From positions 49,796,952 through 49,860,951 of the forward strand of contig NC_087065.1 of assembly GCF_963678635.1 (NCBI RefSeq): a stretch of DNA of 64,000 bases. The letters run 5' to 3'. Within the stretch, counting starts at the first letter, position 1, and each line of letters starts with the position of its first letter. This document shows, piece by piece, positions 22,529-34,079 of this stretch. Source of the stretch: Symsagittifera roscoffensis. Taxonomy: Eukaryota > Xenacoelomorpha > Acoela > Convolutidae. Under the pieces are notes generated by a model. That model saw only the letters and a list, made by a program, of their open reading frames with translations, had not been told where the DNA came from and did no database searches. The position numbers were made by a program, and so were the translations under genes.

Positions 22529-24332
22529 GCCGACAACTTGGATCCCTACACCGCTCAAATTCCCACCCAACCAACCTCAACACTCCAATTACAATAATTC
22601 CACTTTTTGCTTTTCCGCCACCCGATTTCCCAAACAATAATATAACATCAGGCATGAATTCAGACATTAATTCACATATCTCAGTTTTATACTCCATCTC
22701 ACAACTCAATAACCCAGATATTGAAACCCCTGATGAATTTGCCGACTCTGAACCATCTCCATCCAATAATTTTCAAACCAATCCCTCAGTTTTTCGAAAC
22801 CCCCTTTTCAACCAATCCCACCATATAACCCACTCCCATCCATTTCTACACCCTCCTATGCTTCACAAGTTACCCCAACCTACTCTTCACTTCATTCAGA
22901 TCGATCATCCAATTCTCCAGACACCCCCCAAATCTCCCAAGAACTAGATAATTTTATCACCTTACAACAACAACCCTTCCACCTTGACAACTCAACTATA
23001 AACCAGATTTCATCAACCATAGAATCATCAAACCCACCTACCCCTACACCCTCTTCAGCTTATACCGCATCACTAGCACCATCATACACATCCACCGAAT
23101 CATCAATTAGCACTAATAGAGCTTACCGCACTTTCAAAAGAAAATTCCCAAACCATCCATTTCCAACAAAACCAGGAATAGCCCGTGAATATATTAATCA
23201 CCCAAATCACACTAACACGAAAAATTTTTTAGCCATCACCTTACCCTCATTTCCACAGTATACTTTAAATACCCCTAACGACACTAACGACACACGTAGT
23301 TTTGTAGATGAACAAGTTTTAATGCCTACACTTCATTGGACATCATATTATCATTTTACTAACCCCCTTTGCCTACCTTTATCTAATACTCACATCGATA
23401 TAGAACGAAATAAAGATATGCTATATCGACTCACTACACCACTAACACATAGACAATTTACTTACATCGGATATTAAAAATCACTAAAAACATACACTGC
23501 ACCCCGAGCTAACGAATATACGCTTGAATATTACGATCATAACATCATCCGAACTAACCAAGACCAATTTTTAGATGATGATCGCTTCGCTAACCCACAA
23601 ATCACAGAAAAATTTTTCATCAAAACACCATATGTTTTTACACTCAATATATTTGATCGCAAATTCGACCACATCATTTCTGAAGCACTAACCGACACAC
23701 AAGCTTACGAAAGTTTTAAAGAAAGATTTCAATTATTTTCACTAACCTTTCATTTCCTTGCACCACATGAACGAGATTTGCACTGCTCACACGACATTAT
23801 GTTACGCACTAAACAAACCCACACATATACATATTACCGCTTTATTCAAAATCACTTTGACCTACACACTCCATCAAGACAACCACACCATCGTTTTCAA
23901 TTTATTAACTCTAAATACACATCACCATTTTTTCTTAACTTCACATATTGCATCAAAGATACTAACCTTCACGGTATTCTTCGCAATTATGATCCCATAA
24001 CCCAAATGTATATTTTTTGTCCCATCACAAAGACCTTCAACGCAGAAGAATCCAGACCCTTCCTTATCCCACATGAATTTGTTCAACCTATAGAAATCCC
24101 CATATTAGAATTCATCCACAACACTAAATATAACCACAAATTATATAATCTCATCCAAAACACATCTTATGAGTTTGCAGTTGGCACTGAAGAACTAAAA
24201 ACCATTAAAGCACTTCAATTGCTTTGGCCACTGCTTCAAACTAAAAACATCATTCGCATACTAGCAAAGTTACTAACAAATTCCGACATAATCCACGACA
24301 TCTTCCCCCACGGTTTTTTCCCCGACGACTAA
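22525..24332 (+). pseudogene. ORF4, post-env gene of unknown function
   Basis: Begins at ATG 22525, which overlaps the env terminator as ATGA. The first frame is open to 22947. The next frame is open from about 22700 and continues to TAA 24330-24332, so a frameshift lies between about 22770 and 22945. TAA 23475-23477 is an internal stop. In total about 600 codons. The N-terminal 200 residues are Pro/Ser/Thr-rich and low in order. The C-terminal 400 residues look globular, rich in His, Phe, Tyr and Asp (for example DDDRFANPQITEKFF, and a Leu/Ile-rich end). No family recognised. A diverged copy lies at 301-1795 with the same start context. Confidence 0.65.
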
Positions 24333-25930
24333 CAGGTAAGTATAATTTAGACATATTCTTAACTAATAAATTTAAAATAAAACACTAACCATTCTTTATC
24401 CATGTTTTACTTAGATTTTTAGTCTTCATCTCACGATCATCTGCAAAATACAATAAAGAAAAATAAAAAATCGAAAACTTCTTCAAATTCTTAAAAACTC
24501 TATTAATATTTTACACTAGATAAAAGCAATAAAATTCATACCAATGTAGTAAATTAATTTATAAATTATTTCCCTAAAAGCAGTAATTCTAATAATGATG
24601 AAAATTTATAACTTAATTTTTCCCCAAAACTAGCAGTAAAATTGAAATTCTATGTAGTAAATTGATAAAACGCAAATGCAGTACTAACCTTTTGATATTT
24701 TCATTCACTCGCTCGCACAAGAATTCTATCCAAACTCGCACAGCTCGCCCACGAAGAATTGTTGTGAAATAATGAATTTCAGTTTTAAGTTTTCACACTC
24801 AACAACTCTAACACACGATAACAAGTTTCAAACTTTCCTTTAACCCGGTTGGAAAGGAATTATATACTAAACAAAACTAACCAATGCAGCTTACTAAACA
24901 CCACAACACATAGAATAACAGCATGACTAAGAAAAGGAAACCAACGGTACCCAAACCGGATTAACCCAGTTTAAAACTGGATAATTTATTCTTTTGAAGA
25001 CTATTATAAAATCTAAGAAAGAAATAATAAAACACAAAAAAGTCGAAAGACAAACCCATACCAAAAACAATTTGATTTTTGAAAAAAGGACACAACCAAC
25101 GAAACATAAGAAAAATCACAATAAACTCAACATAAAACGTTATCACATAACAGGACCTCTCACAGAAACCGCACGAAATCATACTCCCACTCCTGGCCTA
25201 ACCCACCAGAGAGGACGTCCTGAGCATGCTCTATAGCCGGCCTAACCCACCGCGCTACATCCACGCTTTGTGACCACACTCCTATTTTTAATAAGAGGTA
25301 CTCAAGGGTGAGTAACTCTTCAAAATAACCGAACTAAAACAAAAAGCTGTTGTGAAAACAACTAACCAAAATCATAATTAAAACACCAAACTAATAAAAA
25401 TTTTATAAAATGTAAATTATACCTTGCAGTATATAGATCAGCATACAACACCAAAGACGAACATCCAAAGACAAAATGACCCCACTACACTCGAAAAAGA
25501 ATGGCCAACCACAATCAATATGCCGCCCACAATCACAACTCAAAGGATTTAGAGTACGACTTGACTTCGCAGAAAAGGACTTCATTGAACTAGACCAATG
25601 ACCACCTCGATGTTCAAGTATACGTACAGATCCGAGTAACCAGGCATCCCCTCCACGCACAATCTCCACGCCATTCCCAGACAAGGTCAAACACAAAGAA
25701 GTTCTCTACATGAAACGAAAAAACCTGTCATAGCCAACCATTCTGAAATCAGATTTGAGTTTGTTGCGAAAACCCAGTCGTTGTCATGAGAAGACACAAC
25801 GATTGAACCTGGAACTTCTCTAACAAGAGAACCCAGACGAAATATGATGTTCGCCAAAAACCAACGTTCATCATCCATCCTTTGAATTACAGAAAGACTA
25901 TTCTAAAAAACTCTGTAAAACCCGGATGGG
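24333..25930 (+). other. 3' untranslated region of element A
   Basis: 1.6 kb with no long conserved frame. A consensus donor CAG|GTAAGTAT occurs at 24337-24346, just after the ORF4 stop. A GC-richer block (about 25185-25265, with ACTCCTGGCCTAACCCACCA and the palindrome AGGACGTCCT) is strongly conserved with 2490-2565 of copy A'. The region ends GGATGGG directly before the LTR. Confidence 0.6.
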
Positions 25931-26340
25931 TGGAACCTGATCTAAACTACATTTTATGATTGGATAAATTAGATATTTTACCACTGTAAAGTATTTAATA
26001 TTAACCAATCATGATCCATCAAACTAACAACCCACTTATTTGTAAGTGCTGGAATTACTTGTAATTTCAGCACCAGAGAGATTTGAATTTAACTTAGAAA
26101 TTAGTTGACTCTCCAAGAAGACTTCAGCAGCCGCAATAAACCAGTATACCCTAGATCTATTGAGCCTAGCAGAGACTAGTTAAACAACCTGAGACTAGAT
26201 AGTATAAGAGTAAGATTAGGATTGGTATTAGACTAAGAAGTTGCACGAATCTATCCGGCCGAAAATAAGATAGCGTGACGAGCAGACGGTGTACCCTATC
26301 CGAAATTACTCTATGAGTTAACCACATCGGTCCTAACTCA
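25931..26340 (+). repeat. 3' LTR of element A
   Basis: 410 bp, 98-99% identical to 7416-7826. Preceded by CCCGGATGGG and followed by ATAGCTAAG. Confidence 0.95.
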
Positions 26341-26473
26341 ATAGCTAAGATCCGAGCGATAATGACACGCCGAAGGCCATTATCTTTCAACGATGGCGAG
26401 CAGAAATATAAGAAATGATTGACAGAATAAAAAACTAGACATGAGCTGATTTGAACTGAAATGACCAAATTTC

Positions 26474-27608
26474 ATGAATCTCCCCGAAGAGAATTATTAT
26501 AGTATTTATGAAAGCCGAGAAAAAAAACAGGACATAATAACCGCAGATGACAACTCCGCAGAAGATAAGCCTGGACTTTATACCAATATATCAACCGATT
26601 CTGTTATCAATATTGGCACTGATCAACATCCAGAGAAACGTGATTCCAGGCGTATAACAATCAAGAGATGGCAGTTTATTGCAATGGTTGTCTTGACATG
26701 TTTCGTAACTGTAGGAGTAATGTTCTCAATTTTATATTCAAGTTTCAAAATATCAGGCATGGAGTCTAACTACCAAAATTATCAACAAGAAAACAGATTC
26801 ATGCAGAGCCAACTTCATCAGCTACTGCAAGCCGTGAACATGATTGAAACTGTTCTTAAAGATCAAGAGGTGCTCTAATAATTATTTAGCATGTGACCTA
26901 AAAAGCAAAACATCCAACTGTTAAATGTTTTGTCACTTTTTGTAAACAAGGAAAAAGAGAGAATTTGCCCTTCCGGTATTTGAACCACTGACCACTATTT
27001 TTACAATTTTTTAATTACTTAGCGCCATTCTATACTATTCTGGCAACAATATATAATAATTTTAGGAGAAAAAATGCTAAAAAAATATGAATTTATCGTT
27101 TTGTGAGAGCTATGAAAACCAATTTGGTCAACAAAAAAATCAGCAAAATCTTTAAACAAGTATTTGAAAGCCCAGCCCCTTTGAAACAATGGTAGAACCG
27201 CACTGATCAAGATGATAATTTATTACTTTTCTGTGNNNNNNNNNNNNNNNNNNNNNNNNNNNNNNNNNNNNNNNNNNNNNNNNNNNNNNNNNNNNNNNNN
27301 NNNNNNNNNNNNNNNNNNNNNNNNNNNNNNNNNNNNNNNNNNNNNNNNNNNNNNNNNNNNNNNNNNNNNNNNNNNNNNNNNNNNNNNNNNNNNNNNNNNN
27401 NNNNNNNNNNNNNNNNNNNNNNNNNNNNNNNNNNNCCCAGTCAATTATACAAACAAACGAGGTCACGCTAACTACTCTAACAGTCGAAAGACACAAAGAG
27501 GGCGAGGCGCCCGGGGTTGACTATTTCAACGAGGATCACAGAATAACAGAGGACAACAAAGAGCTATCAACACCGGAAAAGCTCGTTAATTTAACAATTT
27601 TTGATTAG
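26474..27608 (+). CDS. Possible type II membrane protein gene interrupted by a gap
   Basis: The 5' exon is open from ATG 26474. A hydrophilic N-terminus of about 73 residues is followed by a hydrophobic segment (FIAMVVLTCFVTVGVMFSIL, about 74-93), then a Gln/Leu-rich stretch able to form a coiled coil. Basic residues just before the membrane segment suggest cytoplasm-in topology. If unspliced it ends at 26878. A GT at 26870 is in phase with an open stretch just right of the 200-bp gap (27441-27608, acidic, ends TAG) preceded by CCCAG. That junction is tentative: the donor GTGCTC is weak. No family recognised. The gene starts 133 bp from the LTR of element A. Confidence 0.4.
27236..27435. other. 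Assembly gap, 200 N
   Basis: A run of exactly 200 N, so probably a nominal gap size. It lies between the two parts of the possible membrane-protein gene. Confidence 1.
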
Positions 27609-28430
27609 TGCATGACAAACTTGCAATAAACACCAGAACAAAAGTCATACAATTTGATTTAGTTCACGCCAATCTATTTAAAAAATGTGAAGAGTTCAGA
27701 ATTACTTCTCTGTAAACTTTACTTTTAGTTTTCCTCATGAAATTCATTGATGCAAAAATTGGTATAAAACAAATTTTTTTCCTAGTTCTGGTAATTTTAT
27801 TTAAAAATTCAATTTCAAGAACTAAATTTACTTAAAAATCAGACAAAAAACTCAAAACTCTGAATTTTATAAGGTTTTTTGTTTTTTTTTAAGCAGTCTG
27901 CTTCCTAAAGATGGATCTAACTTGTTTTACTCAAATTGCCCGAACATTGGCTTTCGTTGATCATTTTATTTTCTTCCTACTTTGGTTTTGCATCGTTTTT
28001 TTTTCAAAAAGGAAAATGAATGACCAGTATTTGTAAAAGATCTGCAATTACAAATTCTGCCATGTTATCGTTTTAACATTTTTAAGGATTGCAGATTGCA
28101 AAAACCTCAAAGCGTACATTGAAGAATTCGGAATTGTGTTTGAAAAAAAGGCAAGGTTCATAAAAATTTCTACCGAACTCAGTTGTGCGATAGGAAAAAA
28201 TAGGTTGAAAATTTGTAGATTAAGGTTTCCAATTTCCCTCCTTGATCAAATCTGATCTTTTTTCCAATTCAAATTAGCTGAAAACTTCTCGGTCCCAAAT
28301 TAGGAGACAGTACACTGTCATCCAGTGGGATAATGGCAAGCAATGAAAAAATTGTTGTACTCTGATGTACACCAGTCGTATGACCTTGATTGTGTGACAT
28401 TCGTAGATGAAAACAAAAGATCTCAGAAAA
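27609..28430. other. Non-coding spacer
   Basis: AT-rich, T-runs, no coding region or repeat seen. Confidence 0.4.
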
Positions 28431-28782
28431 AGAGTTGATTGTTTACCAATCAATAGTTTTAAGTTGCGTTGTCTCGTTCGGATTCAGTATTGAAGACGAG
28501 TCATACACTGGGGTATGGCATAGCGCAACCAGCAGATTACAATATAAACCTCTCAACATCGTCCCTTTTGGCAGCAGGAGTCAACAGAACAGACATTTGA
28601 CTAGTCGAAATGGGCCGCATTAATAGAAATTGACGTATTCGCCAAGGACGGAATGGAGGTACAACATTTATTTTGCAAGAAACCTGAAGTAACAGAACCT
28701 ATCGAAACAAAATATAAAATGAAACTTCCGGCAAAGTAGAGGCCCAAAAGAGAAACCGCGATATACGTAATTAAGAGAAACT

Positions 28783-29390
28783 GTGAGCTTGGTTGAACAA
28801 CAAAGTCATTATGGCACGAGAAAAAAGAGTGCTTTGCAACTCATTCAGGTTGGACGAAGCGGATGCCCAGATTACAAATTTTACTTTTTTTGTTTGGGTG
28901 CTGAATGTCAAGGGCAACTGCAATGGGGAATGATCTGCAATCAGCAACAACAAGAGAATTCAGAAAGAAATGAGAATAGTTTTTCGTTGAAACAATGATA
29001 ATCAATTTTGAACGATCCATTTTCAGGTGCGAGAAACGAAAGAGAAGCGACTCCTTTGAACAGTTCCACAAGGATCTGGTTCAACAAACGTCACACGCCG
29101 ATTGCGGCAATCGAGAAGATGAATGGGTAGGAGACATGTTCATTGCCCCTTTGAACAAAAAAAATGGATGAGAAAATTTTTAGTAGAAACGGGAACACCA
29201 CATATTGCATGTAAAAATCCATTTGTGCACGAGAGAGAGAATCGAACACTGCAAAACAGTGCAGACAATTTTGACCTACCAAAATCAACTTCTATCAAAC
29301 AAAAACTATGGGTTACTTACAACCACGAGGTCGAGGAGGACAGTAGAATTACAAAAAGCATCAACGCGGTAATAGACAGATGAAAGGAAG
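28783..29390 (+). pseudogene. gag remnant of element C
   Basis: Broken frames. The segment at about 29110-29290 resembles the C-terminal half of gypsy capsid: a W-V-x-D-x-FI-like phrase, then FLVETGTP, then a basic stretch with a second helix. Weak individually; supported by order with the pol pieces downstream. Confidence 0.45.
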
Positions 29391-29589
29391 ACAAATATTT
29401 CACCGAGCGAATAATAGTACAAGGGTAAACTAAAACTCAAAGCAAGGCGGAAAAAACAGACTAAGTTAAAAGTGTGGAAAACATTTGGACCAAAACACCA
29501 ATAATCATGTCAATCAAATTCAAAAAATTTATATTCTAAGTGAGCAAAACGGGGCCACTTCGCAAAAACTTAATCATCGACAAACGTTA

Positions 29590-30370
29590 ACCTTAAACAG
29601 AAAAGAAACGAAGAACAATCTAAAAATGAAGAAAAAAGCATTTTAAAAATAGAAGAAAATGATGACCAGATGGTGTCAATAAATGGGAAGACATCCCACG
29701 AGGTCATTTCACAGTCATGGCTATAGCAGAAGCATTTGAAAAAAACTTAGCAAAGTTATAAGAGGGAGAGTTAAAAGTTCACGTGTAAAAAGAAAATAGC
29801 AATGTTTTCCACTGCTAAATCGACCGATGGCGTTTGTAAAAAAAAAGACCAAAATTGAAAAAAAAACTGTGAGAGAAGGCAGATAACGGTACTCTACAAG
29901 AACAAGTGCGTAACGAATTAAACAAATTGATCGATCAGAAAAGTATTATCAAAACTAGATAAACGCTCAGACAAAAAATGAGTTAGCCTGATTGTGGTGA
30001 CCGTCAGGAAGGACTAAACTGAATCTATTAGTGAACTCAAAAAGATCAACAAAGTTATACACAATTCAAACAATCGATTGCCCAATTTTGAACTGCTGTA
30101 GAAAACAACGGCAGCTAATTAAATCCAAGGACAGGGATCAGACATTGTTCTCAACTCTCAATTTACGTTGTGGAGGTTCACAAAAAAAATCCGGTTGAAT
30201 GAAAAACCAGAGCTCAATGCAAACTCAAGTGCATCAGGAGCAATGTTAACTTAGACAAATTTAGACTCATCGGGGACGTACTAAGAAACGATAGACCTAA
30301 AACGATAGACCTACTAGGTATCGTAACTTCAAAAAACTATAGACCTAATAGGTATCAACTGCAAGGCCAG
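29590..30370 (+). pseudogene. Protease/RT N-terminal remnant of element C
   Basis: Near 29910-29960 the frame reads NELNKLIDQKSIIK, the usual lead-in to gypsy RT. The next 150 bp has an NSKKINK-like phrase. The catalytic DD box was not found, so the RT core is deleted or scrambled. Confidence 0.45.
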
Positions 30371-30814
30371 GTACGCATATCTAGATGAGATTGTGACAAA
30401 AGACTGCGACAATTGACTGTAACAATTGACTGTAACCAAGTACGCATATGCAGACAATGTTATGACTGAAACGAAATATATCCTCATAACAACGCATTAA
30501 AAGCAGTACTGCAAACATTGAACCGAAAAATTGTAGCCATCTCAGAAGACACATGCATTTTTGCATGTTATCAAGTAGAATGGTTTGGTTACACACACAA
30601 TTGATAATGATATTTCTAGCAGTGACAAAAAGAAAACAGGAGGCTGTAAAAAATTTTGTTAAACAGTTAAAAAAGTTAACGGGCTGATACACCAGCTGAC
30701 AAAACCGCGTCCACTTCTAGCCCAAACTGCGGTTCCACAATTTTTTTCTAAATACACAGGCAAACATAAAAACATTGAAATTAGTATCAGTAATTACAGA
30801 GAGTAATCAATACG

Positions 30815-31040
30815 ATCAAAACCTTGACACCCGCCTGATCTGTGATGCATCTTCAGGGATTGGGCAATGGAGGGGTTCGGGTACCATTTGAAAACGCATC
30901 GAGATTTCTGAATTCACTAGAAAAAAATTACTCGGTAAAAGAACTTGAGCTATCAGGGGTGCTTTGGTCAATCGAAAACTTCGAAAATTCCTTTATTTTT
31001 TTTCGGTCATCACAACCCATACTCTACTTCGTGTGAAACC
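30815..31040 (+). pseudogene. RNase H remnant of element C
   Basis: RLICDASSGIG (about 30833-30865) contains the first RNase H Asp. SRFLNSLEKNYSVKELEL (about 30897-30950) matches the conserved RNase H region with its Glu, then GVLWSIENF. Two small frameshifts separate the pieces. Confidence 0.7.
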
Positions 31041-31429
31041 GCGCACGGGAGGAGCTTAAATGCACTTACAACCAGTAATTGTTCAAAATCGAAAATTGCC
31101 CATACATGGGTGACGACTGCGAACTCCTTGATGAAAGAATTGCGCTCACACGCCATTACAAGAGATAGTACTCGAAAGCATCCACCTGTTACATCCAGAA
31201 TCTGCGGCGATGCTCGAGCTTTGTAAACACGTATTGCTCCGGCACATTCCTTAATCAATTGTCCAAAAAACGCAATTTCAATACATCAAACAAGACAAAA
31301 GATTAAAAACAGGCAATAGGAAAATCTCAGTTTCTACAGATTGAACCAGTAGGTGAACCGAACAAAGAGCTGCAACTAAAATTTTTTAGGGCTCCTCCCG
31401 CATGAGCTCAATCGAGACGCGTACATCCT

Positions 31430-31860
31430 AGCAATAGATAGTTAATCAACTTTCGCAAACGTTAAAGTGACATCAAATAACATAATAGACATTGTCATAA
31501 AGTTTATGCAAGAAAAAAAAACATTTCAACGTTGTTCCTAGGAAAATTAGATGTGATCAAGCACAAACATCAAGACTGAAAAATAGTCAGAAATTTTTTA
31601 ATGGAAACAGCATTAAACTACTATTTGGTTCAGCCGTTGAATATGGGCTATAGAAGTCGTAGATGGGATGATACAAAAATTCAAACGTAGATTAAAAAGA
31701 ATAGGTAATGAAAAAAACAAAACACCATTCGACTTAACATCTGACTTCGCTAAAATTACAAAAACTCTGAGAAACAATTCTCACGGGGTAAAAGAGTTTC
31801 ACCGTTCGATGCTCATAATGGTCGAAAACCAAATACATCGTTTTCGAGATTAGAAATAAC
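31430..31860 (+). pseudogene. Integrase remnant of element C
   Basis: The frame at 31668-31853 begins with IQKFKRRL and continues through TPFDLTSDFAKITKTLRNNSHG. This is the region after the catalytic Glu in gypsy integrases; the Glu position itself reads Gly. Upstream pieces near 31600 are too broken to place the first two Asp residues. Confidence 0.65.
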
Positions 31861-33773
31861 AAGCTCATCAAATATTCTAAACTGCAGAGCACGCATGTTT
31901 ATATGGTAGTAATTTGATGAACCCGACACGATCTACAACGTTCCACAACGTTGATCTACACGATCTACAACGTTGATCAGAGGACAAGATAGCGATCAAA
32001 ACAAGGCCAGCAGAAGAAAAGCTGGAACCAATCCACGTGGACCATGCCTCAACATCACAAACACATCACAACACAGGTGTGAGAACTAGGCAGAAATTAG
32101 CTAACAAAGTAAATTTTAAATTTAAGATACTTTAGCTAGTGGATGCAAAGACAGATGGGGGAAAAGCTTTTAAAAACGCAGAGAAAAGTTTTAGGAAAAA
32201 GAGTGCACCTTGCCACAAAAATACAAAACGACAGACGGAAAAACTCTGACTTACGACCCACATAAGCCTGTGTAAAGACACTAGGTAAGCAACCCTCTTC
32301 CAAAGATCTATGGACCAGACAACCCATCTTGTTAAAGTTAATACGTTGCATATAAATCTGCAAGAAAACAGAAATATGTTTAGGTTTTATAGACAGCCGA
32401 GCGCAAAGCGACACCCGATATTCAAGGAAGATAGGAAAACAGGGCTGACACAAAATCCAAGAGAAAGAAACAAAAAGAGCAGCATTTCAAAGCAAAGGGG
32501 AAAAATTGCAGACCGGAGAAATGACCGGAGGAAAAACTGCGATGGTCAGACAATAGAAAAGCCTGAACATTCATCGTCATCAAACAATAACTGCTCCTCA
32601 ACTTCGGAGAATACGGCATCATCTCCAAAACGGTGAGACAAAAAAAACTAACTAATTTACCTAGAATTCTGGCAAAAGTGACACAAACGTTCGCCAGGAA
32701 CGGGCAATCGGCTTTCGGCTACTCGGAAACCCCAAAACGCAATCGAGGAAGACAAGAAAAAGCAGTCAACAGAGATCAAATCGATTGTAAAAAAAGTAAT
32801 ATACTAGATAGGGTTTCAATCAGAAGTCGCTGAAACTCAGGCGTGTATAAAATTCCTCTGGGCAATATAACTCAATCTCAACAGTAAGAAAGTAGACGTT
32901 GTCGACCAAGTACCTTCAACGTTTAGCCCAAACCGCGACAACCAAAATACGATAGAAAGGCTATTTGTACTATATACTTATACCAAAAATAAGCAAGAAT
33001 CAAGCGAGAGTAAAATGAAAAGGAAAGAGAAGAAGTCAACACTACATATGAATATGAAAAACAACAACAAGAGGAAAGAAAACCGAAAACAGCGACAGAG
33101 ACCCATGCAGCGGCGGAGGACAATACAGAGGCTGAGTCAAAAAAAATTGGGAAAAACTCGGGAGAAGGAAACTTAAATGATGTCTTATGTTAGAACGAAA
33201 AATTGAAAGTGTGTTGCAATAACCTTCGATGAGAAACTGATACGATATAAATAAAAAAGTTATCAAGAAATGAATTCAGTGTTTTCACAAATATATAGAG
33301 CTGGCCTTGAACTTTTTTATTTCGAGTCCTCTCATACTTTGGTACTGCTCATCCCCTCGTTAGACAAAACTCCGAATGATTCGATCGAATGACCGGTCAT
33401 GATATCAGAATTGATGTCGCAAAATTCAAGTTTTCTTTCTGTTATAGATGGCTACCAAAGGAAACGTTGCCAGCAAAATTATCGAACTGTGCAAAGTCTA
33501 GACCAATGCAAACTGATAAAAACTAACCAAACTGGAACGCCTCGAGCTCCACGAGGAAAAACAACGAAGACCTGTAACTCAAAAAACGATTACGACTGAC
33601 GCAACAGAAATTGCCCAAACAGGATCAACTGTGAAAAACAATCGCAAACGAGATGATAACAGTCGAGATAATAAAAAAAACTGCCAAACACTTTTCTTAG
33701 AAAAGTTCAAACCAGATAAAGATGAACGCCGCGGCCGGCGTGATTCTAAAACTATCGTTTTTAGTCCAAACAA

Positions 33774-34077
33774 AACACCTGAAGGAAAAAATTTTACGCA
33801 GATGACGAAGCTTGTGAAAATGGATGTGCTGCCGGATGTGCCGACCACTAGGTCATATGCCATGATAAACAATAATAGTCTTGGCAATCTAATACAATTA
33901 ACAATTGTTATAACAAGTTTAATTTTGCCCTCTATTGATGCTGTTATTGTGTATACTCGAAGCATGTTTATCTCGTTGCGGTTGAGCAGTGAATTGATTC
34001 CTGGTTATTTATTTCCAGAAACAGTACTAGAAGCAAATATATCATTTCTGCTCAGAAAATACAGAAAAATTAGCTAG
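33774..34077 (+). pseudogene. Open frame with a signal-like hydrophobic segment at the end of element C
   Basis: The frame 33631-34077 ends in a segment with LIQLTIVITSLILPSIDAV (about 33894-33950) that resembles a signal peptide or membrane segment. It lies where an env gene would begin in an env-bearing gypsy element, but no more of such a gene follows before 34080. Confidence 0.3.
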
Positions 34078-34079
34078 AT

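Larger units (their letters stand above)
7416..26340 (+). mobile_element. 18.9-kb env-bearing Ty3/gypsy LTR retroelement (copy A)
   Basis: Bounded by LTRs of 411 bp (7416-7826) and 410 bp (25931-26340) that differ at about six positions, so the insertion is young. LTRs start TG and end CA. The order inside is leader, ORF1, gag with zinc knuckle and protease, RT-RNase H, integrase, hydrophobic and Ser/Pro-rich frames, env, and a post-env gene. The pol order (RT-RH-IN) and the GPY-type integrase tail place it in Ty3/gypsy. Flanks are CCTG on the left and ATAG on the right, so no target duplication is visible, although the solo LTR of this family has a 4-bp one. Stops and frameshifts occur in gag, pol, env and ORF4, so this copy is probably not autonomous, unless some indels are sequencing errors in homopolymers. 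Confidence 0.95.

Noticed and set aside
27152-27520. ORFs spanning the first N run
   Set aside because: Created by translating N; the flanking sequence does not support them as single frames.
33579-33965. 128-codon minus-strand ORF
   Set aside because: Shadow of the + strand fossil element; no domain or splice features.
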